Below are positions 46,001-57,727 of a stretch of 64,000 nt of DNA, piece after piece. The position numbers and the translations under genes were made by a program. Origin of the DNA: Sapria himalayana (Eukaryota; Streptophyta; Magnoliopsida; Malpighiales; Rafflesiaceae); the NCBI GenBank assembly GCA_029783825.1, contig JAREIK010000801.1, forward strand, positions 7,725,571 to 7,789,570, written 5' to 3'. The stretch's first letter is position 1. The number at the start of each line of letters is the position of its first letter. The notes beneath the pieces are model-generated. The model did not search any database. It had not been told where the DNA came from and saw only the letters and a program-made list of their open reading frames with translations.

Positions 46001-46747
46001 TCTTCCTTTGAAATTTTGGTGAAATATTTAAATATTTTTTTAAAATTATTGGTGAGCTTCCACTAGGTTATGCAATTAGTGTATGTACTTAGATCGAGCA
46101 ACTATAAGTTGTAGGGTTGTCAAATCGGACCCCCATGGTTGTGGCACATAACTTTTAAAATAAAATTTTGATTTAATTATGTATAAGGGTGTTATAATAT
46201 AAATAATTAATATGAAGATTGAAGAGGTTATAATTTACAAAATTAATTTCAAAGATATTAAGAAATATAAATAGTATTATCTAACTACACACTATCAACC
46301 AACAATATAATAACTCAATTAGCAAAGGGACAAGTTGTCTAATCTTGGGGAATCAAGTTTGATCCCCTTAATTTCCAAACACACACAAAATTATATCTAT
46401 GCTAATTATTATACTCATATTATTAGGATGTGAGCCTTAGATACTCTAATCTAGAGCCCTAAAATTCATATATTGATTGAGGGATAGTATTATATGAGTT
46501 TGATGATGGGGAAGAGAAAAGATGGGATAAAAAAACTTCATGCTGCCATAAAATGCAATTTCATTCCTTCAAATACGTGACTCACAGACTAAATAAGATT
46601 TTGTCTGCAATAAGTATGTTCATAATAGATTGGTAATAAGTATATCTATCCAACTGTATGTTCATGCATAATACCTATATGCATACTAAATAATAGATTA
46701 ATTTTGTCTATGTGCATAATAAATACAAAATAATAAATACAAATATG
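43050..46747. other. Upstream flank of the candidate exon, then AT-rich DNA
   Basis: The first 280 bp (to about 43330) have balanced composition like the exon and could hold a 5' untranslated region and promoter for the minus-strand gene. I could not assign a TATA box. Beyond this the sequence is AT-rich. A stretch at 44100-44700 with T/C-rich tracts may be LTR-derived, but no partner was found. The 29-bp tandem repeat at 45369-45436 lies here. No other gene is recognised. Confidence 0.35.
45369..45436. repeat. 29-bp tandem repeat, about 2.3 units
   Basis: The unit begins CCTACCCTTAAGAGTAATTA and recurs with a 29-bp period (CTACCCTT at 45371, 45400 and 45429). The first two units are nearly identical. 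Non-coding. Confidence 0.9.
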
Positions 46748-47036
46748 AGTTGATTTCATAATTTTGGTATTTTAGAAAGTTTTGATGAAAAATTCTAAAA
46801 TTAATAGGTTTTTAATGGTATTTAACAAAGGAGGTAGAACATTGAGTCTCACATAATTTATCATCCATTCTTGGCAGAAACTCTCTCTAATTAGTTGGGG
46901 AAATTCTTGTATGTCACAACCCTGCCTGCCAGTTAGTATAATCTTTCTCCTATGTGACATATTTCGTAGTTGAGTCTATTATTATATATCACCACCCTAC
47001 CAACCAGTTAGACTAATTTATCTCCTATGTGATTTA
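46748..47036. repeat. Fragment of an older LTR-like repeat, inverted copy at 61740-61975
   Basis: The segment 46748-46962 is the diverged reverse complement of 61740-61975. Shared phrases include TTTTGGTATTTTAGAAAG, TTGAGTCTCACATAATTT and TAATCTTTCTCCTATGTGA. The last phrase also recurs in direct orientation at 56006-56027, just after the copia element that ends at 55942. Within the segment, a CCAGTTAG...TCTCCTATGTGA block is duplicated (46931-46958 and 47003-47031). The pattern suggests an older LTR broken by the 47037-55942 insertion. Confidence 0.6.
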
Positions 47037-48359
47037 TGTTAGTAATAGTGCTCTAGGCCTATCGTATAGATATGATATTTTGACTATTTGTGAAAATTAA
47101 TTATTATGATGATTTACATATCTATTATATATAATGTCCTTGAATAATATGTTTTTATTCTAAATATCCCTAATCAATTATTGTTATGGGAAAAATAATG
47201 AATTAAGATTAGTATAAAGTTTGATTGATATTCATGGGATAAATATATATATGAGATACAAATTAAATTTATATCTATTTTTTTAGAATAAATATTGGAC
47301 AAACCCATCTTGAGATTAATACATGGATCAAAGTCATAATTTAATCTCTAATAGTTGTGTCATTTTTGACCTGGGATCACTATAGTTCTCAACATAAAAA
47401 ATATTGTGATAGAAGTTTACTATAAAGGTTATACTTGAATATTATAAAGATTATGTAGTGAGATATGAGTGGTTAAGATGGAATTTTTTTTCTCTTTTTA
47501 TAAGAGAGATATCTCTGAGTCCCCTCGACAATTGAAACTGAGAAATACATGGTCATGCTCAAATGAATTAATGGAGATCAATGTCATTTATTTAGTCAGT
47601 CTAATTGGGTTTCGAGTAATCAAAGATAGAATGATATAAGATTGACTTTGTCTATGCATTATATTCTATTAAGATATTATGAGACAAAAGAATTATGTCA
47701 TTAGATATATTAAGGTTATCACGAATCATGAGTTTTTCATTTAACTAGGGTAGTCATAATGTCTTGTTAGAGGTCACTTATGACTTGTAGGATCGAAATA
47801 TGATGTAGGCCTACTACCAAAGTTAATTAAACCTATAGGGTCATACAATAAGAATGAATAATAATTTTTATGATTTTTCACTCTATATAATAATTTAAAA
47901 TGATGAGATTATTTTAAATTACAAATAATAATTAGTTATTTAAATTCGAATTTAATTTTGAGAAAGTTTAAATTCATGATTTAAAAAAATAATTACTCTA
48001 TTATATTTTCTTATTGGATAAAGAAATAATATATAAAGGGTTTTTTTAAAGAGTTTTAATAATATATATATATATATTCATTTTCCTTATTTGATAAGGA
48101 TTTGAATTTAAATTATTATTATTTAAAAGAGTTTTTAAACAAATTCTGATTTGAATTTGAATTATTATTATTTAAAATAGTTTAAAATAATCAAATTTGA
48201 ATTTAAATTATTATTATTTAAAAGAGTTTTTAATAAAATTCAGATTTGAATTTAAATAGTTATTTAAAATAATTTTAAATAAAATTTAAATTTGATTTTA
48301 AATTGTTATTATTTAAAAGTGTTTTAAATAAAATTTGAATTTGACTTAAACCCTAACAA

Positions 48360-48396
<37 letters not shown>

Positions 48397-48758
48397 TGTG
48401 ACATATATGGGATGTAGCCGTTATCTTTCAAAATAGAGAAAATGTAAAACCCTAATTTCATTTTTGAGAAGACAAAACTGAACTAGCATTCAACAAGATT
48501 ATTTATTATTTGTTCGTGTTTGGATACTTGTAGAGGGTTGTCACTTTTATAGAAAGGCAACACCTTTGAAGATCTGAATAAACCAAGATGCAGACTTGAA
48601 GGATTGATGAATCGATCTACAAAAGGTAACTTTCATTTTTCATTTCTTTGAGTTTTTATGAAATACATGTGATCCTTGGTGGATCACAAGATAAAAAATT
48701 ATAAATTACACAGCATTTATGTTCTAATCGGATTGGAAATTCTCTATGTTTTCCTATA
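47037..48758 (+). repeat. 5' LTR of the copia element
   Basis: It starts TGTTAGTAATAGTGCT and ends TTCCTATA just before the primer-binding site. It contains an alternating AT run (48062-48079) and a GT microsatellite (48363-48391), followed by a CCGTTATC...GAGAAAATG leader-like part. It aligns along its length with 54181-55942, with substitutions and small indels throughout. Confidence 0.85.
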
Positions 48759-50193
48759 GTGGTATCAGAAGAACTTTTATTTTCATAAAAAATGATAATG
48801 CCATATCTGATCATATGTATGTGATGTATATGATTCTAGAATGATTTTCTTTTTTGTATGTGATATTATAGTTTGTGTGAATTACATAGTTAATAGGTTT
48901 TGTTAAGGTATTAATTGAATGAATCCGAAACCTAGAAGGATTTGTTAGTATGATTGAGAATCCGAATGAGATATTGTCATTACAGTGTTTAAAATTATGT
49001 TATATGATTCTGGCTTTGTCTTAATCAGATTAATACATGGACTGAATTCATATATCACTTTTGATTTATTAGTAATTGTTCATGGTGATGCCAAAATAAG
49101 CCCTATTTATAATGATATTACATATATAATATGCTATTTTAATTTCATTTTCATTATTTTCTGCTTATTCAAAAATTTATTAATGAGGTCAATGGAAATT
49201 TATTGATGAGAATAATAAAAATTTAATTTAATTAGTAGCACCTTATAAATTTAATTGGTTTTAAATACATGCCTATTATAATTTATTTCTTTTAATGCAA
49301 ATTATTTATGATATATGATGACATGATATATTTTGCATTCTTCACATGGTGTACAGTATGACTTTTAACCAATGTGTTTGGTAGATTATTATTATTATTG
49401 TTTTTACGAGGATTGTAATTATTAAATACGACTTGCATGCTATTTTTGTTTTATTGTAATTTTTTAATTGTTGTATTAAAACAAGAGACAATGTAAACCT
49501 TTTGAAGTCATGCAATCCAACCATGATGATGGAGGAGCTAGGTGTCTATGTGCAAGTTGATGATCAAATCGACATCATGGAGCTGCTTATTACTACCTAG
49601 GAATGACTATTGATCTTCATATTAGCTTATGGAAATCAATCTAGATTAAGGTCATATTGTGACACATTTATTATATGCATGTATGAGATGCAATGTATGA
49701 TGTTACATGAGTATGTGATACAATATGTATGATGAGATCTATTAATTAAAAATTAAAATCAATCAAGATCCCTCACATAAAATTTAAAGTTAACATGTCA
49801 TCCATATTTATACACTTTTCAAACCTTTTATCACTTTAATATGGGTCCTACCAAAGTAGAAGTACATTAGGTTACATTAATGATACACGATGAGTAATGG
49901 TGCTACACATATGGTTGAAATGATTTAACTTTATTAGGTTATCAAATTGGTTTTTGGCCTAATGGCATTATATGAGATTTAAACATCCTGGGACATATGA
50001 AATGCGTGAGATGTAATTGGTAAGAGTTACATACCTAGATAACTTAATTTTAAGTGTCATGCCAAAACTAACTTAAAGTTAAGTAAAATATGAATCATAG
50101 CTCACTAGATTAATATGATTATTCTTGAGAGTTGTTAATTTAGTGAGAATTTTTCATAATTAAAATACTTATCGAACTTTGCATTCATTGTAG
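48759..50193 (+). other. Untranslated leader of the copia element
   Basis: It begins with the primer-binding-like TGGTATCAGAAG (48760-48771), probably once complementary to initiator tRNA-Met. The remaining 1.4 kb is AT-rich and has no long frame in keeping with gag. It ends at the gag ATG at 50194. Confidence 0.55.
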
Positions 50194-53100
50194 ATGACCA
50201 ACAATAACAACAACAATTCTACTATATCACTGTGACCAGTCCTTGAGAAGGATAAACTTACTAGGACTAACTTCCTTAACTAGTTTCAAATTTTGAGAAT
50301 TATTCTCAAATAAAAAAGGAAGCTTTATGTCCAGGATGAGCCTCTCTATGAAGAACAAGCTGATAATGCATCTAGAGCTGATAAAAATGCTTATGAGAAG
50401 TATCATAATGCCTCTATTAATGTTGCATGCTTGATGCTAGCTACCATGAGTTCTGAACTTCAGAAGAATCTAGAAAATATGGAAGCTTATAATATGATCT
50501 TCAATATTAAGGAAATATTCCAACAACAAGCAAGGCAAGAAAGGTATGATACTACCAAGGCATTGTATTCTTTTAAGATGGCTGACAGTGCTTTAGTTAA
50601 TGCTCATGTTCAAAAAATAAAATGTTATATTGAGCACCTTTATAGGCTTGGATTTCCATTGAGCCAAGAGTTAAAAAATAATTTGATCATGAATTCACTT
50701 CCTAATAGTTATGACCAATTTGTCATAAACTATAACATGAATAAAATGGATAAATCTATCTCTGTGCTGCATATGATTCTTAAAACCAATGAGCATGGTA
50801 TTAAATCCAAGCATGACAATGTTCTAATGATTCAAAATAGAAAGGACTTCAAGATAAAGGGCAAGGACAAGGGCAAATGAAAGGGCAAGGGAAAGTCCAA
50901 TGCTCAACCCATACCCAAACCTGAACCCAAGACTAAATCCTCAAAAGAGGGTGTATGTTTCTTTTGCAATGAACCTAGTCATTGGAAAAGAAACTACAAG
51001 CTGTATTTAAAGGATCTAAAGACGAAGAAGAAGACTAGTGAGACAAGTTCTTCAAGTATTTATGTTATACATCTTGATTTTTCTATTTCTAGTTCATGGG
51101 TATTAGATACTTGATGTGGATCATAAATTTGTACAAATGTACAGAAACTCAAAAGGAGTATACAAGTGAAAAAGTACGAAGTTGACCTATGAGTAGGCAA
51201 AGAAGCAAAGGTTGCAGCTTTGGCTGTATAACATTATGAACTTACTTTTCCCAATGGACTTTTGTTAGTTTTGGATAATTTCTATTATGTTCCTATAATA
51301 TGTAGGAATATTATTTCAATTTTTTGTTTGGATAATGAAGGTTTTTCTTTTATTATTAAGAATAATAATTACTCTATTTTTCATTAAGACATATTCTATG
51401 CAAATGCTTATTTTCGGGATGGTCTTTATGTTATGAACCTTTAAAAATCCAATGATTCTCATGTATATAACATAAATACTAATAAATTTAAATCAAATGA
51501 TTTAAATTCAACCTATTTTTGGCATTGTCACCTTATTCATATAAATGAGAAATGCATCTCAAAACTTCAACAAGTTGGACTTTGAATACATTTGATTTGA
51601 ATCATATGATAGATATGAATCTTGTATATTGGGTAAGATAACAAAGGATCCCTTTACTGGACACATAGAAAGGACCAATGAATTATTGTATCTCATACAT
51701 ACAGATATGTGGACCATTAAGTTTTGATGCTAGATAAGGTTACAAGTAAGTCATTACATTTATTGATGACTTCAGTATATATGGTTGTGTCTACTTGATG
51801 AAATATAAATCTGAATTATTTGAAATGTTAAAATCTTTTCAAAATGAATTACAAAACTAAATTTGCAAAAAAAATCAAGGCATTTCGATTTGATCGAGAT
51901 GGTGAATATTCGAGCCAAAAATTTGATGACCAACTTAGAACTTGTGGAATCATTTTACAATTAACTCCCCCATGAACACTACAATAGAATGGTGTGTCCG
52001 AGAGGAGGAATTAAACTTTATTAGATATGGTTCGATCTATGATAAGTCTAACAGATTTTTCATTTACCTTTTGAGGTTGTTCACTTGAAATAGCTACGTT
52101 CACACTAAATCAAGTTCCATCCAAAGTAGTTGAAAAGACACCATATGAGATGTGGACTAGTAAAAGACACAGTTTGTCTTTTCTTAAGATTTGAGGTTGC
52201 GAGGCTTAAGCAAAACATCAAGTTTCAAATAAGCTGGAGCCCAAATCTAATAAATGTCTTTTTGTGGGGTATCCTAAAGAGACTAAGGGATACTACTTTT
52301 ACAATCTCATTGAGAACAAAGTGTTTGTTACTTAGAATGATATCTTTTTAAAAAGGAATTTATTTCTAATGGAACTAGTGAGAGTATGATACAACTCAAA
52401 GAAGTTTGAGAACCACAATATAATATTGAACTACCTATGGATACTCATAGTCAACAAAACTATTATTGACACACCTCTTATAGTACAAAATTCACATAAA
52501 TCTGATAGGATGCATCATGAGCCCGAGAGATATGAATTTATTGTGATTGATAACAATGATGTATTGTTATCATGAAGTCACAATGATAACAATGAGCTCG
52601 AGAGATATGAACCCACCTATCAAGAGACTATGTTGGATCTAGACTTTGAGAAATAGTTAGATGTCATGAAGTCTGAAATTCAATCCATATATGATAATCA
52701 GGTATGAACCTCGATTAACCCACATGAAGGTACAAATACCATTGGGTGTGAATGGGGTTTTAAAAAGAAAACTAACATGGATGACAAAGTGCATATTTAC
52801 AAAGCAAGGCTAGTTGCAAAAGGTTTCAAACAAACTCATGGTATATACTATGATAAAACTTTTTCACCTTTAACTATATTTTAGTCTATCAGAATTCTTA
52901 TTGCCATTGCTGCATGTCATGGTTATGAGATTTGCTAAATGAATGTTAAAACTACATTTCTTAATCCAAACTTACTTGAGGATATGTATATGACACAACC
53001 TAAGAGTTTTTCACAACCAAAGAATTTTGGTAAAGTATGCAAACTTCAAAGATCCATTTATAGTTTGAATCTTTGTTTTGATGAATCGATTAAAGGGTCT

Positions 53101-54166
53101 GGATTTGTCAAAAATAAAGATGAGCCTTGTGTTTGTAAGAAAATTGTGGGAGCACAATTGTATTTTTGTTTTTATATATTAATGATATTTTATTCATTAG
53201 GAATGATATTCCTACCTTGCAGAATGTTATGTCTTGGTTATGAAAGTGTTTCTCAATGAAAGACTTAGGTGAAGCTACCTATATCCTAGAAATAAAGATC
53301 TATAAAGATAGATCTAAGAGGCTGATTAGTCTAAGTCAAAGTACTTACATAGACAAAGTATTGAAATGGTTTAGTATGCAATATTCCAAGAGAGGATACT
53401 TGCCTATGTCTCATGGTGTTCCTCTTAGCAAATCTCAGTGTCCTACTACTAAAGTTGAGCGAGAGTAGATGAGTAAGATTTTTTATGCCTCAGCAATAAG
53501 ATCTATTATGTATGTTATGTTGTGCACTAGACAGATGTATCTTATGCTTTAAGCATAATGAGTAGATACCAGTCAGATCCTAGTGAGAGTCACTGGACAA
53601 CTGTCAAGAATATTCTTAAGTATATGATAAGGCCTAAAGATATATCCTTGGTGTAAGGTGGATTAGAAGATGATATAGTTATAAATGGTTACTCAGATGA
53701 AAGCTTCTAATCTGACAAAGATGATTTCCGATTATAGTCACGAAATATGTTTTGTTTAAATGGTGGTGTAATTAGCTGGAAAAGTTCAAAGCAAAGCATT
53801 ATTGTTGATTCTACAACTGAAGCTAAATATATTGTAGTATATGATGTAGCAAAGAAAGTAGTTTGGATTAAAAAGTTTATTATTGACCTTGAAGTGGTTC
53901 CTAGCATTACAAATCATGTTGATGTTTATTTTGATAATAATGGTGCTATTACACAAGCAAAGTAACCTAGATCACATCAGTAATCTAAACACATTATTAG
54001 GTAATATCATGTCATTCGAGAAATCATTGAGAGAGATGACATCAAGATATGCAGAGTTTTAACAGATAATAATATTACTGATCCATTGACTAAGCTTCTA
54101 CCACAAGCAAAGCATGATCTTCATGCTAGGTTCATAGGTATTCGATACATTGATGAATTGGCCTAG
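50194..54166 (+). pseudogene. Ty1/copia gag-pol polyprotein, many stops and frameshifts
   Basis: The ATG at 50194 opens gag; its best part is open from 50431 to 50880 (149 codons, a UBN2-like copia gag). A zinc knuckle CFFCNEPSHWKRNY at 50955-50996 has Tyr for the last Cys. Protease text near 51102 reads LDT then a stop in place of the usual Gly-Cys. An HCHLIHINEKCISKLQQ pre-integrase block (51520) and integrase fragments follow (FRFDRDGEYSSQKF near 51885; YEMWTSKRHSLSFLK near 52146). Reverse transcriptase spans 52650-53470 (CEWGFKKKTNMDDKVHIYK, ARLVAKGFKQTHGI, YMTQPKSF). After a frameshift, its active-site YVDD reads YIND at 53175-53186. RNase H spans 53747-53965 (SWKSSKQSIIVDSTTEAKYI) and the end is a TAG at 54164-54166. 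Virus-like particle formation and integration would be impossible from this copy. Confidence 0.9.
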
Positions 54167-54180
54167 CACAAGTGAAAAAT

Positions 54181-55942
54181 TATTAGTAACTGTGCTATAG
54201 ACATATCATATGGACATGATATTTTGACTATTTGCGAGAATTAATTATTATGATGATTTGCATATTTATTATATATAATGTTTTTAATAATATTATTAAT
54301 TACTATAAATGCAATTTAATCAATTATTTTTATGGGAATAACAATGAATTAAGATTAGCATAAATTTTGATTGATATTCATGAGATTAATATGTGTATGA
54401 GATACAAATCAAATTTATACCTATTTGTTGAGAACAAATATTAGGTAGACTCGGCTTGAGATTAATACATGGATCAAAGTCATAAGTTAATCTCTAATAG
54501 TTGTGCCATTAAATCTTTTGACCTAGGATTGCTATAGTTCTCAACATAAGAAATATTATGTTTTGATATAATCAAATGTTATCTTTAATCAGATGACTAT
54601 AAAGGTTATACTTGAACTAATAAGAATTATGTAGTGAGATATGGGAGATTAAGATGAGTTTTGTCCCTCTTTTTATAAGAAAGATATCTCTAGGTCCCCT
54701 TGAAAATTGAGACTGAGGAATGCATGGTCATGCTAAAATAAATTGATGAAGATCAATATCATTTATTTAGTCAGACTAATTGGATTTTGAGTAATCAAAG
54801 ATAAGAACGATATAATGTGTAGTTTTCCATGTGGTATATATTCTATCAAGATATCATGAAACAAAAGGATTATGTCATTAGATATATTAAGGTTGTCTTA
54901 GATCATGAAATTTTCATTTAACTTAGATAATCATAATATCTTGCTAAAGGCCACTTATGACTTGTAGGATTGAAATATGATGTAGGCCTACAGCCAATAT
55001 TAATTCAACTGATAGGATTGCACATTAAGAATGAATAATAATGGTTGTAGTTTTTCACTCTTTATAATAATCTAAAATAATGAGATTATTTTAAATTATA
55101 AATAAAAATTAGTTATTATTTAAATTCGAATTTAATTTTTAGAAAATTTAAATTTGTGATTTAAACAAATAATTAATCTGTTATATTTTTTTATTTGATA
55201 AAAAAATAATCTGTTAAGTATTTTTTAAAAGAGTTTTAAAAATATAATAATATATATATATAATATATAATATATTATATATATATATATATATATTCTT
55301 TTTCTTATCTGATAAGGATTTGAATTTAAATTATTATTATTTAAAAGTATTTTAAATAAAATTTGGATTTGAATTTAAATTTAAATTGTTATTATCTAAA
55401 AGAGTTTTAAATAAAATTTAGATTTGAATTTAAAATGTTTTTATTTAAAAGAGTTTTTAATAAAATTTAGATTTGAATTTAAATTTTTATTATTTAGAAG
55501 AGTTTTAGATAAAATTTGGATTTGACTTAAATCCTACAGACTTTTATGTGTGTGTGTGTGTGTGTGTGCACGCATGTGTGCATGTGTGTGTGTGTATGAT
55601 ATATATGGGATGTAGCCATTTTTCCAAATAGAGAAAATAAAAACTCCTAATTTCATTTTTGAGAAGATAAAACTGAACTAATATTCAACAAGATGTTTGT
55701 TATTTGTTCATGTGTGGATACTTGTTAAGGGTGATTACTTTTCAAAAAGGTGGTACCTTTGAAGATCTGGATAAACCAAGCAGACTTGAAGGCTTGATGA
55801 ATCAATCTACGAGAGGTAAGTTTTGTTTGCCCCTTCTTTGTGTTTTTATGAAATACATGTGATCATTGGTGGATTACGAGATAAAAATTATAAATTCTGT
55901 TATATTTATAATCAGATTGAAAATTCTCCTTGTTTCCTTATA
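54181..55942 (+). repeat. 3' LTR of the copia element
   Basis: It starts TATTAGTAACTGTGCT (TG changed to TA) after the polypurine-like AAGTGAAAAAT, and ends TTCCTTATA. It contains a long alternating AT/TA run (about 55251-55296) and two GT microsatellites (about 55548-55568 and 55585-55596). The ten bases after it, GTGATATCAG, resemble the primer-binding site that follows the left LTR. Confidence 0.83.
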
Positions 55943-56785
55943 GTGATATCAGTGGAAATGGGGTATTTTGACGGTGTCTGTATGGACCTAAGGTTTTTTT
56001 TCTTGATCCCATAATCTTTCTCCTATGTGACTTATTGATCTATTACTTATTTATTACAACACTTCTAAAAATTAGAAATCTATTATGTGGTATCTAGATT
56101 GTAGGAGCAAAAGTTCATGTTCTTTATTAGTTATTAAAATATGGGAGCTAAATTGCCTTCCATTATTGAAGTATCTAATATAGATTATGGTAAATCTTCT
56201 ATAAGAAACAATCTAGGAAGTCCTCCCCATAAGGAGTTGCCCGGAGGTCACATTCTATCGTTGACTGGTTCATACTGATTATATGGACAAGCAATAACTA
56301 TTTCATGTTGTTTTGAATCATCACACAAAATGTTGTGTGTGTACTTCTTACAACACAAATCAAATGTTTTCTCTATGTATATGAAGTTAAAAAACTTACG
56401 TGAAAGATAATTTGGAAGAATGATAAAAGTACTCAGAAGTGATAGTGGCAAGAAGTTCCTCATAATTAAGTTCACTTACAAGTTTGAAGATAAAAGAAAT
56501 CAAAGATAACTCACAACTCCATACATTCCTCAATAAATATTATAGTGGAAAGAAAGAACATAGTAATTGTGGTGATTGCCAAAATAATGATGATAGAAAA
56601 GAACTACCAAAATACTTATGGGTTGAAGCAGTTAACACTACTATCTATCTAGTAAATAGAAGCCCAACATCAACCCTTAAGAACCTTAATCTTATAGAAG
56701 ATTTGAATGGAAAAAGATATATAGTTAATCACTTGAAAGTATATGTATTAGGATTGGCTCATATTTATTTTAAAGGTGCTATATG
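55943..56785 (+). pseudogene. Older copia remnant: LTR end, primer site and integrase
   Basis: The phrase at 56006-56027 repeats 46938-46959, so this is probably the rest of the LTR interrupted by the 8.9-kb copia. ATGTGGTATCTAGATT at 56073 resembles a primer-binding site, and ATGGGAGCTAAATTGCC may be a gag start. From about 56180 the text gives copia integrase pieces: LVHTDYMD, CVYFLQHKSNVF, GRMIKVLRSDSGKKF (third-frame text near 56440). An open frame at 56484-56831 then has KELPKYLWVEAVNTTIYLVNRSPTS... up to VNHLKVY. A large gag-to-integrase deletion is implied. It is cut at 56786 by the next copia LTR. Confidence 0.68.
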
Positions 56786-57620
56786 TGTTGGGGTGTCACA
56801 ACCTTATTCTATGGTATCACATCTTGACTAAAAGCTAGAATAACTATTGAGAAGTTGAAATAGCTATGTATTCATGACTCCATTATGGAGTCGCTAATAA
56901 ACTAAAGTTGAAATAGCTACTAGAATTCATAGTCATGGCCTAGATTTTGGAATCATTGCATGAATGAAGTCATAACTTATTTTTTGTAGTTGAGAATAGA
57001 GAGTATGCTTTGGAGTTGAAACCTGTATTGTGAAGTTGCAACTCATCTTAAACAATAACATGTGCTTTGAAGTCATGATATAGAATTGTAAAGGCACGAC
57101 TCAACTTTAGTTATAACATATATTATGGTATCGCACCGCTATTTTGTGGTGTCATGATATCATTGAAGTGACAACCTATTTTGTGATGTTGTGATTGGTG
57201 ACTTAATAACCAAGTCTCGACCTATTTTCTAACATCACGAGATAAATAAAGTCATGATATGTTATGTCTAGTCATGACTTAGAAATTAAGTTTTAATGGT
57301 TTTTTAGGCTACTATTTAAAGATTATAAATATATTTAAAAGGAGGTAAAATGCTTTGAACTCTCAGCCAAAAACCATAATAGTAGATAATTTTTTTTTCA
57401 TGTTTCTTCTATCTCTCCTCTCTCCCTTATTGAAACCCTAAACCAACATTGTAGAATATCTACATTTATTTCCTAGCTTGGTATAAGATGGAGGTTATGC
57501 TAGGAACCTATGATTCCTCTTCTGGTGCTAGAGGTATTATTGCATAATGGTGCAATTCTTTATCTAAAGTTCATCATTAGGTATCTAAGGTAACCATATT
57601 TGGACACTAGAGTTTTAACA

Positions 57621-57675
57621 TTTGGTACCAAAGCCAAGTATGATTTTTGAGTTTGTAACATTTGGTATCATAGCA
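57621..57675 (+). repeat. Duplicated primer-binding-like site
   Basis: TTTGGTACCAAAGC (57621-57634) and TTTGGTATCATAGC (57661-57674) both resemble the copia primer-binding site, each preceded by a GAGTTTT/GAGTTTG-AACA phrase. A 40-bp tandem duplication of the LTR/leader junction explains it. The first copy adjoins the LTR end. Confidence 0.6.
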
Positions 57676-57727
57676 AGCTTCAATTATAGAGCTTGGTTTG
57701 GTGCTCAGAGTTAGGGTTTACTAGATA

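Larger units (their letters stand above)
47037..55942 (+). mobile_element. Ty1/copia retrotransposon with both LTRs, decayed
   Basis: Two long direct repeats (47037-48758 and 54181-55942) bracket a 5.4-kb internal region. A primer-binding-like GTGGTATCAGAAG starts at 48759 directly after the left LTR, and a purine-rich AAGTGAAAAAT precedes the right LTR. Internal order is gag, zinc knuckle, protease, integrase, reverse transcriptase, RNase H, as in Ty1/copia. The LTRs differ at many positions and by indels, so the insertion is old. No clean 5-bp target duplication was seen. Total length is 8.9 kb, with unusually long LTRs and a leader of about 1.4 kb before the gag ATG. Confidence 0.88.

Noticed and set aside
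48363..48391. GT microsatellite as a separate regulatory element
   Set aside because: It is part of the copia LTR and recurs at the matching place in the other LTR.
56248..56475. 75-codon minus-strand frame
   Set aside because: Antisense to copia integrase text that reads in the plus direction.
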